Shown one piece after another: positions 16,937 to 25,936 of a stretch of DNA of 64,000 nt (within the stretch, counting starts at the first letter, position 1; every line of letters starts with the position of its first letter). The translations under genes and the position numbers were made by a program. The DNA comes from Sphingobacterium pedocola (lineage in GTDB: Bacteria > Bacteroidota > Bacteroidia > Sphingobacteriales > Sphingobacteriaceae), in the NCBI RefSeq assembly GCF_015209965.1, contig NZ_MU158690.1:1-64000 (forward strand). The letters run 5' to 3'. The notes beneath the pieces were generated by a model. That model was given only the letters and a program-made list of their open reading frames with translations. It had not been told where the DNA came from and did no database searches.

Positions 16937-18262
16937 TTATTGCTTTAGTTTATATCGCAAATTATCAAACAACCGTTCAATCAAGCGGCGTTCTCGGACG
17001 ATGATATCTCCTGTACCTTTGGTCTCGAAACGAAAGCCGAGTTCTGACCCGTAATTGGTTCTTAAATTATCCGGTAAAGAAATATCTAGCAAATAATTTT
17101 CAACGGTACCCTCCGCAGTATTTTGTACATTGGCTGTTAATGAAATTGCGGATACTACACCTTTTATACTTCCATACTCCATGTATGGATAATCTGCCAA
17201 TTTTATAATGACTTCATGTCCTATTTCTACTTTTCCGGCACCTTGAATAGGCAAGTTCATTTGTCCCAAAACATTGTTTTGAAGTGGAACGATGGTAAAA
17301 ATCGGTTCACCGCTCTGCACAAATTCACTTTCGACCCAAAACTTTAGAAATTGTAACTTACCATCCATTGGCGCCTTGAGTACATATTTATCTTCCCACA
17401 TCTTAAAGTGATCTTCCAGATCTGTAAAGGCTGAAATCAAGCCGAGCTCCAGTTGATTTTCCTTTTCCATTTTTTGGATCACCGTCTGTTGCAGCTGGCT
17501 CTCCGTTTGCTGTAACTGGCTGTTGGTATTGGCATACTCCTTAAGCATATTTTGGTAAGCGTCCTGGGCTGAAATGAGTGTCATCTTTGCCCGTTCGTTA
17601 TCTGCTTCGGAAAGCACCCTTTTTGAAAACAGAATAGAATCCCGGTCTGAAAACTTGCCCACAAGCCCCATGTTGGTTTTGCTCATTTCAATTCGATGCG
17701 CGGTGATGTCCAAAATCTTGCCGTACTCCTGAATTAGCTTTTTTAATACTTCAGTTTGTTTGTCATATAAATTTGCCTGATAGTACTGTGCCGTCTGGGC
17801 AAAGGCGTTGAGAAAAACAAAATATTTATTACTTAATTCACCCAGCGAAACATTTTTTGGGAAAAGAGTCAATTTATCAAAGGTTTTGATATCATTTATA
17901 CGAAATTCGCTGATCAGGTGACCCACCTTTATTACATCGTCTAAATCTGCTGCATTATGTATAATGCCCACATATTCTCCCTCCTTTACTTCTTTGAAAT
18001 TTTGGATGTTGTTAAACTGCAATCTGCCGGAGGTGTGGGCAACCAGTTTTACTGGTGCGCTACTGGCGTTGATGGTGATTGCTCCTGTTACAACATCGGG
18101 ATACTTAATGATCCATCCAAAAGAAAAGAAAACGCCTACCAGTGCCAACACAAAAAGGGTGATCCGTAGGCCAAAGCGGGTAGGCATCCGATCAATGATT
18201 GCCTGAACTTCCTCCGTGCGTTCTGCATTTTTAAACTCTTCGGGTGTTACTTCAGTTCCCAT
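16937..18262 (-). CDS. HlyD-family periplasmic adaptor of a type I exporter
   Basis: The 441-residue protein has a cytosolic N-terminus, one membrane span (about residues 33-52, TLFVLALVGVFFSFGWIIKY), a biotinyl-lipoyl-like strand (AHTSGRLQF), a long coiled coil (about 165-275, rich in Q, E and K), and a second lipoyl half (YVLKAPMDGKLQFLKFWVES). It links the inner-membrane ABC transporter to the outer-membrane channel. It starts two bases after the transporter stop, so they form one operon. Confidence 0.9.
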   Translation of the reverse strand: MGTEVTPEEFKNAERTEEVQAIIDRMPTRFGLRITLFVLALVGVFFSFGWIIKYPDVVTGAITINASSAPVKLVAHTSGRLQFNNIQNFKEVKEGEYVGIIHNAADLDDVIKVGHLISEFRINDIKTFDKLTLFPKNVSLGELSNKYFVFLNAFAQTAQYYQANLYDKQTEVLKKLIQEYGKILDITAHRIEMSKTNMGLVGKFSDRDSILFSKRVLSEADNERAKMTLISAQDAYQNMLKEYANTNSQLQQTESQLQQTVIQKMEKENQLELGLISAFTDLEDHFKMWEDKYVLKAPMDGKLQFLKFWVESEFVQSGEPIFTIVPLQNNVLGQMNLPIQGAGKVEIGHEVIIKLADYPYMEYGSIKGVVSAISLTANVQNTAEGTVENYLLDISLPDNLRTNYGSELGFRFETKGTGDIIVRERRLIERLFDNLRYKLKQ

Positions 18263-18264
18263 AT

Positions 18265-20640
18265 CTATCCTTCGGTTGGTTTGGTTTCTGTATCGGATCT
18301 TATTTCAAATGGCTCTTGCTCGTTAAGTATCATCCTTTTCGAATCTTCATTGCTTTCTATATAGCTCTCAATCTTTTCGATTATCTTATTATCTATTTTC
18401 GGCTTCAGCTCACCATCATTCTCTTTCGCTGCTGAGTTATCCGTGATGTTACTGACCAGGTCTACCTGCGACTCTACCAGCTGATAATAAAGCCCCCGCC
18501 GCTTCATAAGTGTTTCATGCGAACCTGTTTCGACCACACTTCCTTTCCGCATAACAACAATTTGATCTGCCTTACGGATCGTACTTAAACGATGAGCCAC
18601 TACAACGACCGTCTTATCTTTAAAGATATTTTCCAGTGAGGTGATAATTTTCTGTTCATTGATCGTATCCAGTGAATTCGTAGCTTCATCAAAGAATAGA
18701 AAATCTGGATTTTTATAAAGTGCCCGTGCAATCAGTACCCGCTGTTTCTGACCACCGCTTAATCCACGTCCACGCTCACCCATCATGGTTTGATATCCTA
18801 AGGGAAGCTGCTCTATCTCTTTGGCAATATTGGCGGTTTCGACGGCTTGACGTAATAGCCCATAATCGATTTTCTCATCGTCCAATACAATGTTGTTCAG
18901 TATCGTATCATTAAATATCTTCCCGTCTTGCATCACCACGCCGACTTTATCCCGCCATTGCTTCAGGCTGATGTTGTTCAGGTTCATATTACCGATCAGA
19001 ATTTCGCCATGAGACGGCTTGTAAAGACGGAGCAACAGTTTAAGTAGTGTGGATTTACCACTACCGCTATCGCCTACGATCGCTGTAATCTTTCCTTCGG
19101 GTATGGATAAATGCAGACCGTTTAGAACCACTGGTGAATTGGCTGTATACTGAAAAAAAACGTTCTTTAATATCAGGCTTTTGTCCTGCGCGAGTTCCAG
19201 GCTGTTATTGCCTGTATTGTCATCTTCTTCCGGTTGCTGGTGTATTTCGTTTAATCTCAGAAAACTCAGATGTGCAAATTGTGCCGAAGTGATAAAACTA
19301 ACAAACTGTTGTAGCGGACCACTTAACATGCCAATGATAAATTGCGTAGAAATCATTACACCGAAAGTGATCTCGCCGGCGATGACCGCCTTTGCGCAAA
19401 AAAACGTAATCAGCAAATTCTTGATATTGTCGATGCATTGTGCACCCAGGTTTTGAACGTTGTTGATTGTTAAGCTTCTCAGATTTACTTTATATAGCTT
19501 TGCCTGTATGTTTTCCCATTTCCAGCGCTTAGCCTTCTCGTAGTTGTTCACCTTGATATCCTGCATCCCCTCTATCGTTTCTACCCAATAGCTTTGATTT
19601 TTAGAAATTAACTCAAAATAATTCCAATCCAATTTGCGCCTGAGTTTCAAAAAAGCCAGTACCCAGAGTATATAAAGCGTACTGCCCACCAAGAATGTAT
19701 AGAAGATAGATGTATTATAAATCCATAAAATAATGCCGAATACCACAAACGTTAATGCAGAGAAAACTGTATTCAGCGAGTTGTTCATAATAAAGCTCCG
19801 AATACGTTCATGGTCGTTTGCTCTCTGTAAGATATCGCCCGTCATCTTTGTCTCGAAAAAGGTAATGGGAAGCTTCATGAGCTTCATAAGGTAATCTGAA
19901 ATAAGTGCAATATTAATTCGGGAGGTTACGTGAACCAATATCCAGTCGCGTACCGCATTTGAAAGAGTGACCGAAAGAATAATGGCAATATTGGCGATCA
20001 GCACGATGTTGATAAAATCGATATCTTGCCGTTGTATGCCTACATCAATCACTGCTTTAGAAATAAACGGTAAAAGGGCCTGTAGCAGCGTCACGATAAA
20101 CATCACGACAAACAGATTTGCAAAATTCTTCCTATACGGTGTAAAATAACCCATTAGGCTATCAATTGTTTTTTTTCTGTTCCGCTTTTCATCTTCATGC
20201 ATAAGTTTGAAATCTGCCTGCGGTTCCAAGGCAAGCAGCACACCTTTTTTATGTTCGTACTGCGGTTTGCACCAGTTTTTTGCAAATTCCTGATGGCTGT
20301 AGCTTAGCAGGCCCTTAGCCGGATCAGAAACATAAATTGTTTTAGCTGTTGTTTTGTAGACAACAATAAAGTGACTGTTGCCCCAATGTACAATACAGGG
20401 TAACGGCACTTTTTCGTATAAATCCTGAATGGTCGCTTTTATGCTGATACTTCTTAGGCCTATACTTTCGGCTGCATGGCTCAAATCAAGGAAAGAAACC
20501 CCCTCCCGGGATAATCCGCATTTATCCCGTAGATATTGCAGTGAATAGTACTTGCCATAAAATTTTGAAATCGATTTGAGACAGGCCGGACCACAATCCA
20601 TCATATCTAACTGTCTATCAAGTGGAAAAGGTCTAAACAT
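18265..20640 (-). CDS. C39-peptidase-containing ABC exporter
   Basis: The 791-residue protein begins with a C39 peptidase domain (residues 1-135): catalytic Cys in DMMDCGPACLKSISKFYG, His in HWGNSHFIVVYK, and Asp in VSDPAKG. Six membrane segments follow (about 165-440), then an ATPase domain with Walker A GDSGSGKST, signature LSGGQ and Walker B LFFDEA. This class cleaves double-glycine leaders and exports the mature protein. The obvious substrates are the double-glycine proteins at 21788 and 24884. The last 60 residues are a charged tail without a known role. Confidence 0.93.
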   Translation of the reverse strand: MFRPFPLDRQLDMMDCGPACLKSISKFYGKYYSLQYLRDKCGLSREGVSFLDLSHAAESIGLRSISIKATIQDLYEKVPLPCIVHWGNSHFIVVYKTTAKTIYVSDPAKGLLSYSHQEFAKNWCKPQYEHKKGVLLALEPQADFKLMHEDEKRNRKKTIDSLMGYFTPYRKNFANLFVVMFIVTLLQALLPFISKAVIDVGIQRQDIDFINIVLIANIAIILSVTLSNAVRDWILVHVTSRINIALISDYLMKLMKLPITFFETKMTGDILQRANDHERIRSFIMNNSLNTVFSALTFVVFGIILWIYNTSIFYTFLVGSTLYILWVLAFLKLRRKLDWNYFELISKNQSYWVETIEGMQDIKVNNYEKAKRWKWENIQAKLYKVNLRSLTINNVQNLGAQCIDNIKNLLITFFCAKAVIAGEITFGVMISTQFIIGMLSGPLQQFVSFITSAQFAHLSFLRLNEIHQQPEEDDNTGNNSLELAQDKSLILKNVFFQYTANSPVVLNGLHLSIPEGKITAIVGDSGSGKSTLLKLLLRLYKPSHGEILIGNMNLNNISLKQWRDKVGVVMQDGKIFNDTILNNIVLDDEKIDYGLLRQAVETANIAKEIEQLPLGYQTMMGERGRGLSGGQKQRVLIARALYKNPDFLFFDEATNSLDTINEQKIITSLENIFKDKTVVVVAHRLSTIRKADQIVVMRKGSVVETGSHETLMKRRGLYYQLVESQVDLVSNITDNSAAKENDGELKPKIDNKIIEKIESYIESNEDSKRMILNEQEPFEIRSDTETKPTEG

Positions 20641-20763
20641 GGTTAATAATTAGATTTTAGTTTTTTTCAAACTTATTTGCTAATATAGAAAATATTTTTT
20701 TTCTTTATGGATAATTAAAAAAAATTAAGCCTTTTTTAAACCATCTAAAACCAATTAGCAAAT

Positions 20764-20910
20764 ATGATCACCGTCGGAGAAATATACGCTTGCCAAACGA
20801 TATGTAATCAAAATATCGCCGTAAAGCATCCAGCAGGAAACTTGTCTGAGTTAATAAGAGCGCCATGGAGCAAGCCAGCTATCTTCTCTTATCAGCTACT
20901 CACGCAATGA
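20764..20910 (+). CDS. Small ORF (48 aa) coupled to the thiopeptide-type gene
   Basis: The ORF lies in the divergent gap after the exporter and runs into the next gene. Its TGA overlaps an in-frame ATG of that gene (ATGA at 20907-20910), the arrangement of a translationally coupled pair. The product has cysteines at residues 10 and 14 but no double-glycine leader or signal peptide. It may be a leader ORF, a small partner, or a chance frame. Confidence 0.3.
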   Translation: MITVGEIYACQTICNQNIAVKHPAGNLSELIRAPWSKPAIFSYQLLTQ

Positions 20911-21776
20911 AATATCCACTTTGTTTTGCGATTTATTATAACCGGCAGGCATGGTCCGATCTGTTAAAGAACTGCCTAGCGCCAATCCTACAACAGTTGA
21001 AAACAGAGAGTGGCTATAGCGGTTATACACTATACTTCTGCAAGGAGCAGGGAGAACATCTACGGCTGGAGCTGCACCTGCAATCTATGGACCAGCAGAA
21101 GATACAATTATATCAATCGACCATTGAGGAGTTCATAACTGCCCATCCGACACAGAGGCTCGACAAGCCCCTACCCATCCATGATTCATTTTTTTTAGAC
21201 CTACCCAATAACAGCGTATATACCAATACCTTTAAACCGGCGTTACCCCATACTGCCCATATTGCACCGCCGGAGGTTGCTTTCATTAGAAAAGAAATAT
21301 CCGCATTGATGCTGGAAGCCTTTGCGGAAAATCCGGTGGATCAGGATGCCCTATTCAATTTTTACCTGTGCCTCCAAATAGTAGCCTTGGGCGTATTTGG
21401 CAGCCCACTAAGCACAGTAGCAGAGATCCTGCGAGAAGATCATAAGAAATTAGCTGCCCGATTACCCAAGGAAGAAGTTCGCCGACTGGAGCTTGAAGCT
21501 GATAAGTTGATCAAAAACAATTTCGCCGATTTGAACGAACTGCTTGCTTTGGCAGAGTATGGACATTACAGTGCTGACACCGAATGGCTCTGGGCATGGG
21601 AACAGGCATGTAAGCAGATATCACGCACTACAGCTCCAATGAGCTTATTCCGTGATATCAATAGGTCGATCTGTCAGCACATTGATCTTCACCGTGGTAA
21701 ATGGAGCGCCCTCGGTCTCACTATTATAAAAAGTCTAATAACCAATCAAAACAGGTTAATCCATTATACATCTTAA
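20865..21776 (+). CDS. Thiopeptide-type bacteriocin biosynthesis protein (LanB elimination-domain family)
   Basis: The 303-residue protein matches the stand-alone C-terminal domain of class I lanthipeptide/thiopeptide dehydratases: an N-terminal half with Y-T-L-Y-F followed by EHLRLEL, then a helical C-terminal half. In these enzymes the domain eliminates glutamate from modified Ser/Thr, but no partner with the glutamylation domain is present here. An alternative start at 20907 removes 14 residues and overlaps the small upstream ORF. It ends 11 bp before the first toxin gene, so it is probably co-transcribed with it. Its role in toxin maturation is inferred. Confidence 0.7.
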   Translation: MEQASYLLLSATHAMKYPLCFAIYYNRQAWSDLLKNCLAPILQQLKTESGYSGYTLYFCKEQGEHLRLELHLQSMDQQKIQLYQSTIEEFITAHPTQRLDKPLPIHDSFFLDLPNNSVYTNTFKPALPHTAHIAPPEVAFIRKEISALMLEAFAENPVDQDALFNFYLCLQIVALGVFGSPLSTVAEILREDHKKLAARLPKEEVRRLELEADKLIKNNFADLNELLALAEYGHYSADTEWLWAWEQACKQISRTTAPMSLFRDINRSICQHIDLHRGKWSALGLTIIKSLITNQNRLIHYTS

Positions 21777-21787
21777 ATGAAAACAAA

Positions 21788-22546
21788 ATGAAACGATTAA
21801 AATTAAACCTGGACCAATTAGGCGAAGAACTGGAAATGCTGGATCCCGAGCATTTGCATAGTATAAAGGGGGGAACCGGAAGTTATGGTGGGTATAACTC
21901 ATGGGAAGAACTTTGGGCAGCCATGCAAAACGGATACGTTCCGCCGGAAGGTGAGTATAACCCTGGTGGATATGGAGACTATGGTTGGGGCGACTACGGA
22001 GGTTATAATGGCGGATGGCCAGATTGGTACGGAGGCGGATACGGGGATTACGGCACTGGTGGTTATGGAAATTATGGCGGTTATAGTGGTGGCCAAATTG
22101 ATTATTCAAATTTAAATCATAGTCGATTATTCCATTATTATCCCAGAAATGAAGACGGATCAAACGCTACACCTTCCAGTGATTCTTATGCGGCAAACCA
22201 GTGTGCTATACGCTTAGGAAAAATGTTTATGGATGCTTACGGTGTTGATTTTTCTCAAGATCCTACATACGCAGGAAACGTAACATCTGAAGGCTATCCC
22301 CGTGGAGCACGAGATGTAGCAGAGTGGTTAATCGAGAATGGCGTAGGACATACATCCACGATGACCAGAGCAGAGTTTTTAAGTTCTAGCTACTATTCTA
22401 CAACAGGTATCGTATACCAAATAGCTGAAGACGGATCCATGGCGCACATAGATATTTATAGCGGTAACGGTGAGACAGAAACAGGATTCTATAGTAATCA
22501 AAATTTGATTTTCTTCCCAATAGCAGGGGATGATTGGAATCCTTAA
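21788..22546 (+). CDS. Double-glycine-leader toxin with Tae4-like peptidoglycan amidase tip
   Basis: The 252-residue protein has a leader ending L-H-S-I-K-G-G at residues 23-29, the usual C39 cleavage site. Then comes a conserved 37-residue segment with NSWEELWAAM, a Gly/Tyr-rich stalk (60-103), and a C-terminal domain. The domain has Cys139 in NQCAIRLG, a helix RGARDVAEWLIENGVG (172-187), GIVYQIA (207-213) and His220 in HIDIYSG. This matches the Cys/His layout of type VI amidase effector Tae4 (N-A-C-x-I-R-M ... G-H-x-x-L-W-N-G), which cuts the D-Glu-mDAP bond. The ATG at 21788 is chosen because it directly begins the leader; a longer frame would precede it. Confidence 0.8.
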   Translation: MKRLKLNLDQLGEELEMLDPEHLHSIKGGTGSYGGYNSWEELWAAMQNGYVPPEGEYNPGGYGDYGWGDYGGYNGGWPDWYGGGYGDYGTGGYGNYGGYSGGQIDYSNLNHSRLFHYYPRNEDGSNATPSSDSYAANQCAIRLGKMFMDAYGVDFSQDPTYAGNVTSEGYPRGARDVAEWLIENGVGHTSTMTRAEFLSSSYYSTTGIVYQIAEDGSMAHIDIYSGNGETETGFYSNQNLIFFPIAGDDWNP

Positions 22547-22555
22547 AAATCTTCG

Positions 22556-23398
22556 ATGAAATATATGAAAAAGCTACTTCTTACATGGGGAACTTATCTA
22601 TTACTTACTTTCCAGACGTTAGGTCAAATTACAGGGTATGAAAAAATCTGGTTGCCAGAGAATTTTGTCGAGAGTTTGTTACTGCGAAAAGAATATGATA
22701 TTAGTAAATTTGATGAATTCCCTATAAAAGCAATCGTCATGAGAGGTGACGATATTTTTTTTGACACACACCGCGGTCGTTTTGCAAAAGCTATTATTGT
22801 TAAAGATTCCATCGGTAGAATCAAGATTACTAATTTAAATAAAAACATAAATATGTCCCATTATCAGATCTCTGAGTTCAACAATGTAGATTTTTTCCTC
22901 CTTTTCAGTGAAGAGTCCATACAGATAGAAAAAAGTGTTAAGGGCAAACCGACAGACACATTACGATATGTGCTAGTAAATAAACAAATGAGTAATATCA
23001 CGTATCTAACCGCTGAAGGCTATTTACTGCTAAATGGTTCCTTTGAACTATCAAACCCACTACGTCCGTATTTTCGGGGATTTGAAATCGAATTTAAATT
23101 GGATGGAACGGTGGTTTCTCCTATATGGAAAGCGTATACAATAATTCGAAAGGGGAATATGATTGAAAATATTAAATATCCAGTTATTACTAGTTGCTTA
23201 GTTGAACTTATAGATCCACAAGGGGTAAAAACTCAAAAAATGCTAATAATTCATAATCCATCTGAATTCAGGTTTTATGATTTCACTAAGAACGATAGGA
23301 ATGTATATCGTCTTGATGATAAATCTTTTTCCACTTTAAAAGTTGTAAAAGATAGTATTTGGTCAAGAAAAATTCCGTCAGTCAAGCTGATTAAATGA
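22556..23398 (+). CDS. Probable periplasmic immunity protein for the Tae4-like toxin
   Basis: The 280-residue protein has a signal peptide (about residues 1-24, ending in FQTLGQ) and otherwise a soluble beta-rich character with no recognised domain. It starts ten bases after the toxin stop. Position, export and absence of enzyme motifs fit an immunity protein acting in the periplasm, where a peptidoglycan amidase would act. It is not clearly related to the immunity-like proteins downstream. A small ORF overlaps its stop (ATGA). Confidence 0.55.
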   Translation: MKYMKKLLLTWGTYLLLTFQTLGQITGYEKIWLPENFVESLLLRKEYDISKFDEFPIKAIVMRGDDIFFDTHRGRFAKAIIVKDSIGRIKITNLNKNINMSHYQISEFNNVDFFLLFSEESIQIEKSVKGKPTDTLRYVLVNKQMSNITYLTAEGYLLLNGSFELSNPLRPYFRGFEIEFKLDGTVVSPIWKAYTIIRKGNMIENIKYPVITSCLVELIDPQGVKTQKMLIIHNPSEFRFYDFTKNDRNVYRLDDKSFSTLKVVKDSIWSRKIPSVKLIK

Positions 23399-23604
23399 TT
23401 ATACGTAAATATAAATCTGTGTCCATTATTATACGGTTGATTGTCGCTTTTGCTTTCGGATCGGAACTATTACGAAGAAAGGTGGGCAGTTTTGCCGGTT
23501 TATATCCTTTTGCGGAAAAATGGAAAATAGATACTCCCATTAATTCATCTATTATATATCTTAAATCATTAGTGTCTACTAAAATTATTAAAATTGTTCT
23601 TTGA
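23395..23604 (+). CDS. Small membrane ORF interrupted at its stop by the IS4-type element
   Basis: The ATG overlaps the immunity gene stop (ATGA). Without the insertion element and one copy of its target duplication, the frame would be 57 codons ending in TAA just before the second toxin. As it stands, the last codons come from the element end. Residues 8-26 form one membrane span (SVSIIIRLIVAFAFGSELL). The function is unknown; it may be a second small immunity or accessory protein. Confidence 0.4.
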   Translation: MIIRKYKSVSIIIRLIVAFAFGSELLRRKVGSFAGLYPFAEKWKIDTPINSSIIYLKSLVSTKIIKIVL

Positions 23605-24865
23605 TTTCTTGATAATCTGATTGTTGTGATGAATTTTCATGCGTGACGATTTGAATTTGTTTAGGTTCACCGCAAAAAGCGGTAAAGATGAATCGAGGCA
23701 AATACGTTTTCGCACAGTTGACTGAATTTCTTCCACGACGTGTATTCGACACTATCGTGCAAAGGTACGATGGGAACAGATATGTTAAGCATTTCACTTG
23801 TTGGAACCAGTTGCTTTGTATGATGTTCGGTCAGTTGTCTAACCGCGATAGCTTGCGGGATTTGATACTTGTGCTGGAAGCACATAGCAGCAAGTCCTAC
23901 CATTTGGGGCTCGGCAAACAGATCACCCGAAGCAATCTGGCCAAGGCGAATGGCTAAACGTGCCAGCTTGATATTTGAGGAGTTTGCCTACCACATGGTC
24001 GCTGTGGCCAGATCCAAATGCAAGAATGTCGATCTAGGTATCGATTCACAAGTCTACCTGTTTGATTCGACGACCATTGATCTTTGTCTCAGCGTATTCT
24101 GGTGGGCATCATTCAGAAGGAACAAAGGAGGCCTCAAGATGCATACCCTGTACGATGCCAATAGCCATATCCCTGTATTCATGCATATTACAGCCGCTAC
24201 CGTCCATGATGTAAATGCCATGGATCAGCTAAACTATGAGCAGGGGGCATTCTATGTTTTTGATCGCGGATACCTTGATTATTCCAGGCTGTACCGTCTG
24301 CACAATGCAGGAGCATACTTTGTCATAAGAGCAAAATCAAACCTCAAGTTCCAGCGCATGTATTCTAGAAAAGCGGACAAGGATAACGGTATCTTATGCG
24401 ACCAGATAGGGAAACTTATTGGTTATTACACCTGTCGGGATTACCCTCAAAAGATACGCAGGGTAAAATTCTACGACAGCGAATCCAAAAGGACGTTCGT
24501 CTTTCTGACCAATAACATGGAGGTCACGGCAGCCGAAGTTGCCCTGCTCTATAAACACCGTTGGGCAATAGAACTGTTCTTCAAATGGATCAAGCAACAT
24601 CTGAAAATAAAATCGTTTTGGGGTACAACGGAAAATGCTGTTCGAATACAGATATTCGCTGCAATTACGACATATTGTCTTGTAGCCATTGTTGGTAGTG
24701 ATCTCAAAACAGATCGTCAGCCCTACGAAATATTACAGGTGTTAGGCATATCCTTGTTGGACAAAACGCCTATAAATGAATTGGTTACAAAATCAGATTA
24801 CAGAAATGTCAAAGAACGTATTGTTAAACAGCTGTCCCTCAGCTTATTTTAAGTGGACAGCAATG
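23567..24865 (+). mobile_element. IS4-family-like insertion sequence
   Basis: The element is about 1.3 kb. Its left end (CATTAGTGTCTACTAAAA) and the reverse complement of its right end (CATTGCTGTCCACTTAAAA) are imperfect inverted repeats. It is flanked by a 9-bp direct repeat ATCTTAAAT at 23558-23566 and 24866-24874, a target duplication in the range seen for IS4. It landed at the stop of a small ORF, just upstream of the second toxin gene, and separates toxin-immunity pair 1 from pair 2. Confidence 0.85.
23688..24852 (+). pseudogene. IS4-type DDE transposase, frameshifted
   Basis: Two frames together make one transposase of about 388 residues. The first (23688-23957) holds the N-terminal domain (FTCWNQLLCMMFGQLSNRDS). 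The second (read from about 23955 to 24852) holds the DDE core: the first Asp in VYLFDSTTIDLCLS, the second in FYVFDRGYLDYSRLY, and the Glu in YKHRWAIELFFKWIKQHL. One extra base near 23955 (AATGGCT where AATGCT would restore A-K-A-N-A-K-R) breaks it. IS4 elements are not known to use programmed frameshifting, so it is most likely inactive unless this is a sequence error. Confidence 0.8.
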
Positions 24866-24883
24866 ATCTTAAATAAAAACAAA

Positions 24884-25936
24884 ATGAAACGATTAAAATT
24901 AAATCTGGACCAATTGGGACAGGAACTGGAAATGCTGGATCTGGAGCATTTGCATAGTATTAAGGGCGGAACCGGAAGTTATGGTGGGTATAACTCATGG
25001 GAAGAACTTTGGGCAGCCATGCAAAACGGATATGTTCCGCCGGAAGGTGAGTATAACCCTGGTGGATATGGAGACTATGGTAATTTCGGGGGCTACGGAG
25101 ACCCGAACAATCCTATTGAGATTCCTGGGGTAGATATAGGTGGAGGATATGGAGGATATTTTGATGATGACTGGGATGACTGGACGCCTTGGGGACCCGG
25201 AGGATACGGTGGTTATTACGAAGGAGGATATGGGGGGTATCATAATGGAGGTTACGGCACAGGTGGTTATGGGAACTATGGGAATTATGGAGCGTACGGG
25301 GGTTATGGCGACTATGGAGGTTACTATCCAGGTGGTGGTGGAGGTAACAATGGAAATACGGGGCAAAGCAATACGGGAGACCCCTGGGTAAGGGATTCAG
25401 ATGGGAATATTGTTGCTACTCCCACTGATAGAATTACGTTCTTTCCGACAGGAGAGGATTCGACAGTGAACGGACTGATCTTCGAGTATAGGGAAATGGA
25501 GTTAACGGACAAAAATGGAGAAAAATATATTGTCTACGAAACAGTATCTATATGGGATACCAATACGGGACAATTTTTATCTATTGAGGATTCTTATCAA
25601 TCAAATTGTTTTGGATTTGCTGTTGCAGATGGTCAATACTATTTTTGGGATGATACCTCAACAACAACTAAAAACGAATTTTCTTTCGAAGCATATAAAA
25701 ACGCATTTTACGAAGAAACATCTAGCTTTGACCCCAATGCCAGCATTGCAGTAGTGTATTCAGGCGATTACGCAATACATGCTGGAAAATATGACATGTC
25801 ACAAGGTTACGCCGCAAAAGGAATGATTTCAGATGTAAACACCTACAATTCAGAAGCTGCATTTCAACGAGGTGAGGCTCCCGTCGGCACTGAAGATTGG
25901 TATAAGGGTACGGTAAAATATTATAAGCTAAGGTGA
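24884..25936 (+). CDS. Double-glycine-leader toxin with a second type of cysteine-hydrolase tip
   Basis: The 350-residue protein shares the leader (GG at 28-29) and segment 30-66 with the first toxin; the two genes differ at only about ten positions over the first 195 nt. A longer Gly/Tyr-rich stalk follows (60-150). The C-terminal domain is different: Cys242 in YQSNCFGFAVADG and His299 in YAIHAGKYD give a papain/NlpC-like Cys-His arrangement after a beta-rich lead-in (180-228). The substrate is unknown; peptidoglycan is plausible. It overlaps its neighbour (TGATG). The IS just upstream may carry or block the promoter. Confidence 0.75.
   Translation: MKRLKLNLDQLGQELEMLDLEHLHSIKGGTGSYGGYNSWEELWAAMQNGYVPPEGEYNPGGYGDYGNFGGYGDPNNPIEIPGVDIGGGYGGYFDDDWDDWTPWGPGGYGGYYEGGYGGYHNGGYGTGGYGNYGNYGAYGGYGDYGGYYPGGGGGNNGNTGQSNTGDPWVRDSDGNIVATPTDRITFFPTGEDSTVNGLIFEYREMELTDKNGEKYIVYETVSIWDTNTGQFLSIEDSYQSNCFGFAVADGQYYFWDDTSTTTKNEFSFEAYKNAFYEETSSFDPNASIAVVYSGDYAIHAGKYDMSQGYAAKGMISDVNTYNSEAAFQRGEAPVGTEDWYKGTVKYYKLR

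Noticed and set aside
20865..21776. True thiopeptide or lantibiotic cluster
   Set aside because: There is no small Ser/Thr/Cys-rich precursor, no glutamylating LanB domain, no cyclase; only the elimination-type domain is present.
23688..24852. Programmed frameshift in the transposase
   Set aside because: IS4-type elements make a single ORF and no slippery sequence is seen; a one-base insertion explains it better.
25140..25391. Met/Gly-rich plus-strand ORF and minus-strand Ile/Val-rich ORFs over the toxin stalks
   Set aside because: They are alternate frames of the Gly/Tyr repeat DNA and show no domain or start signals.
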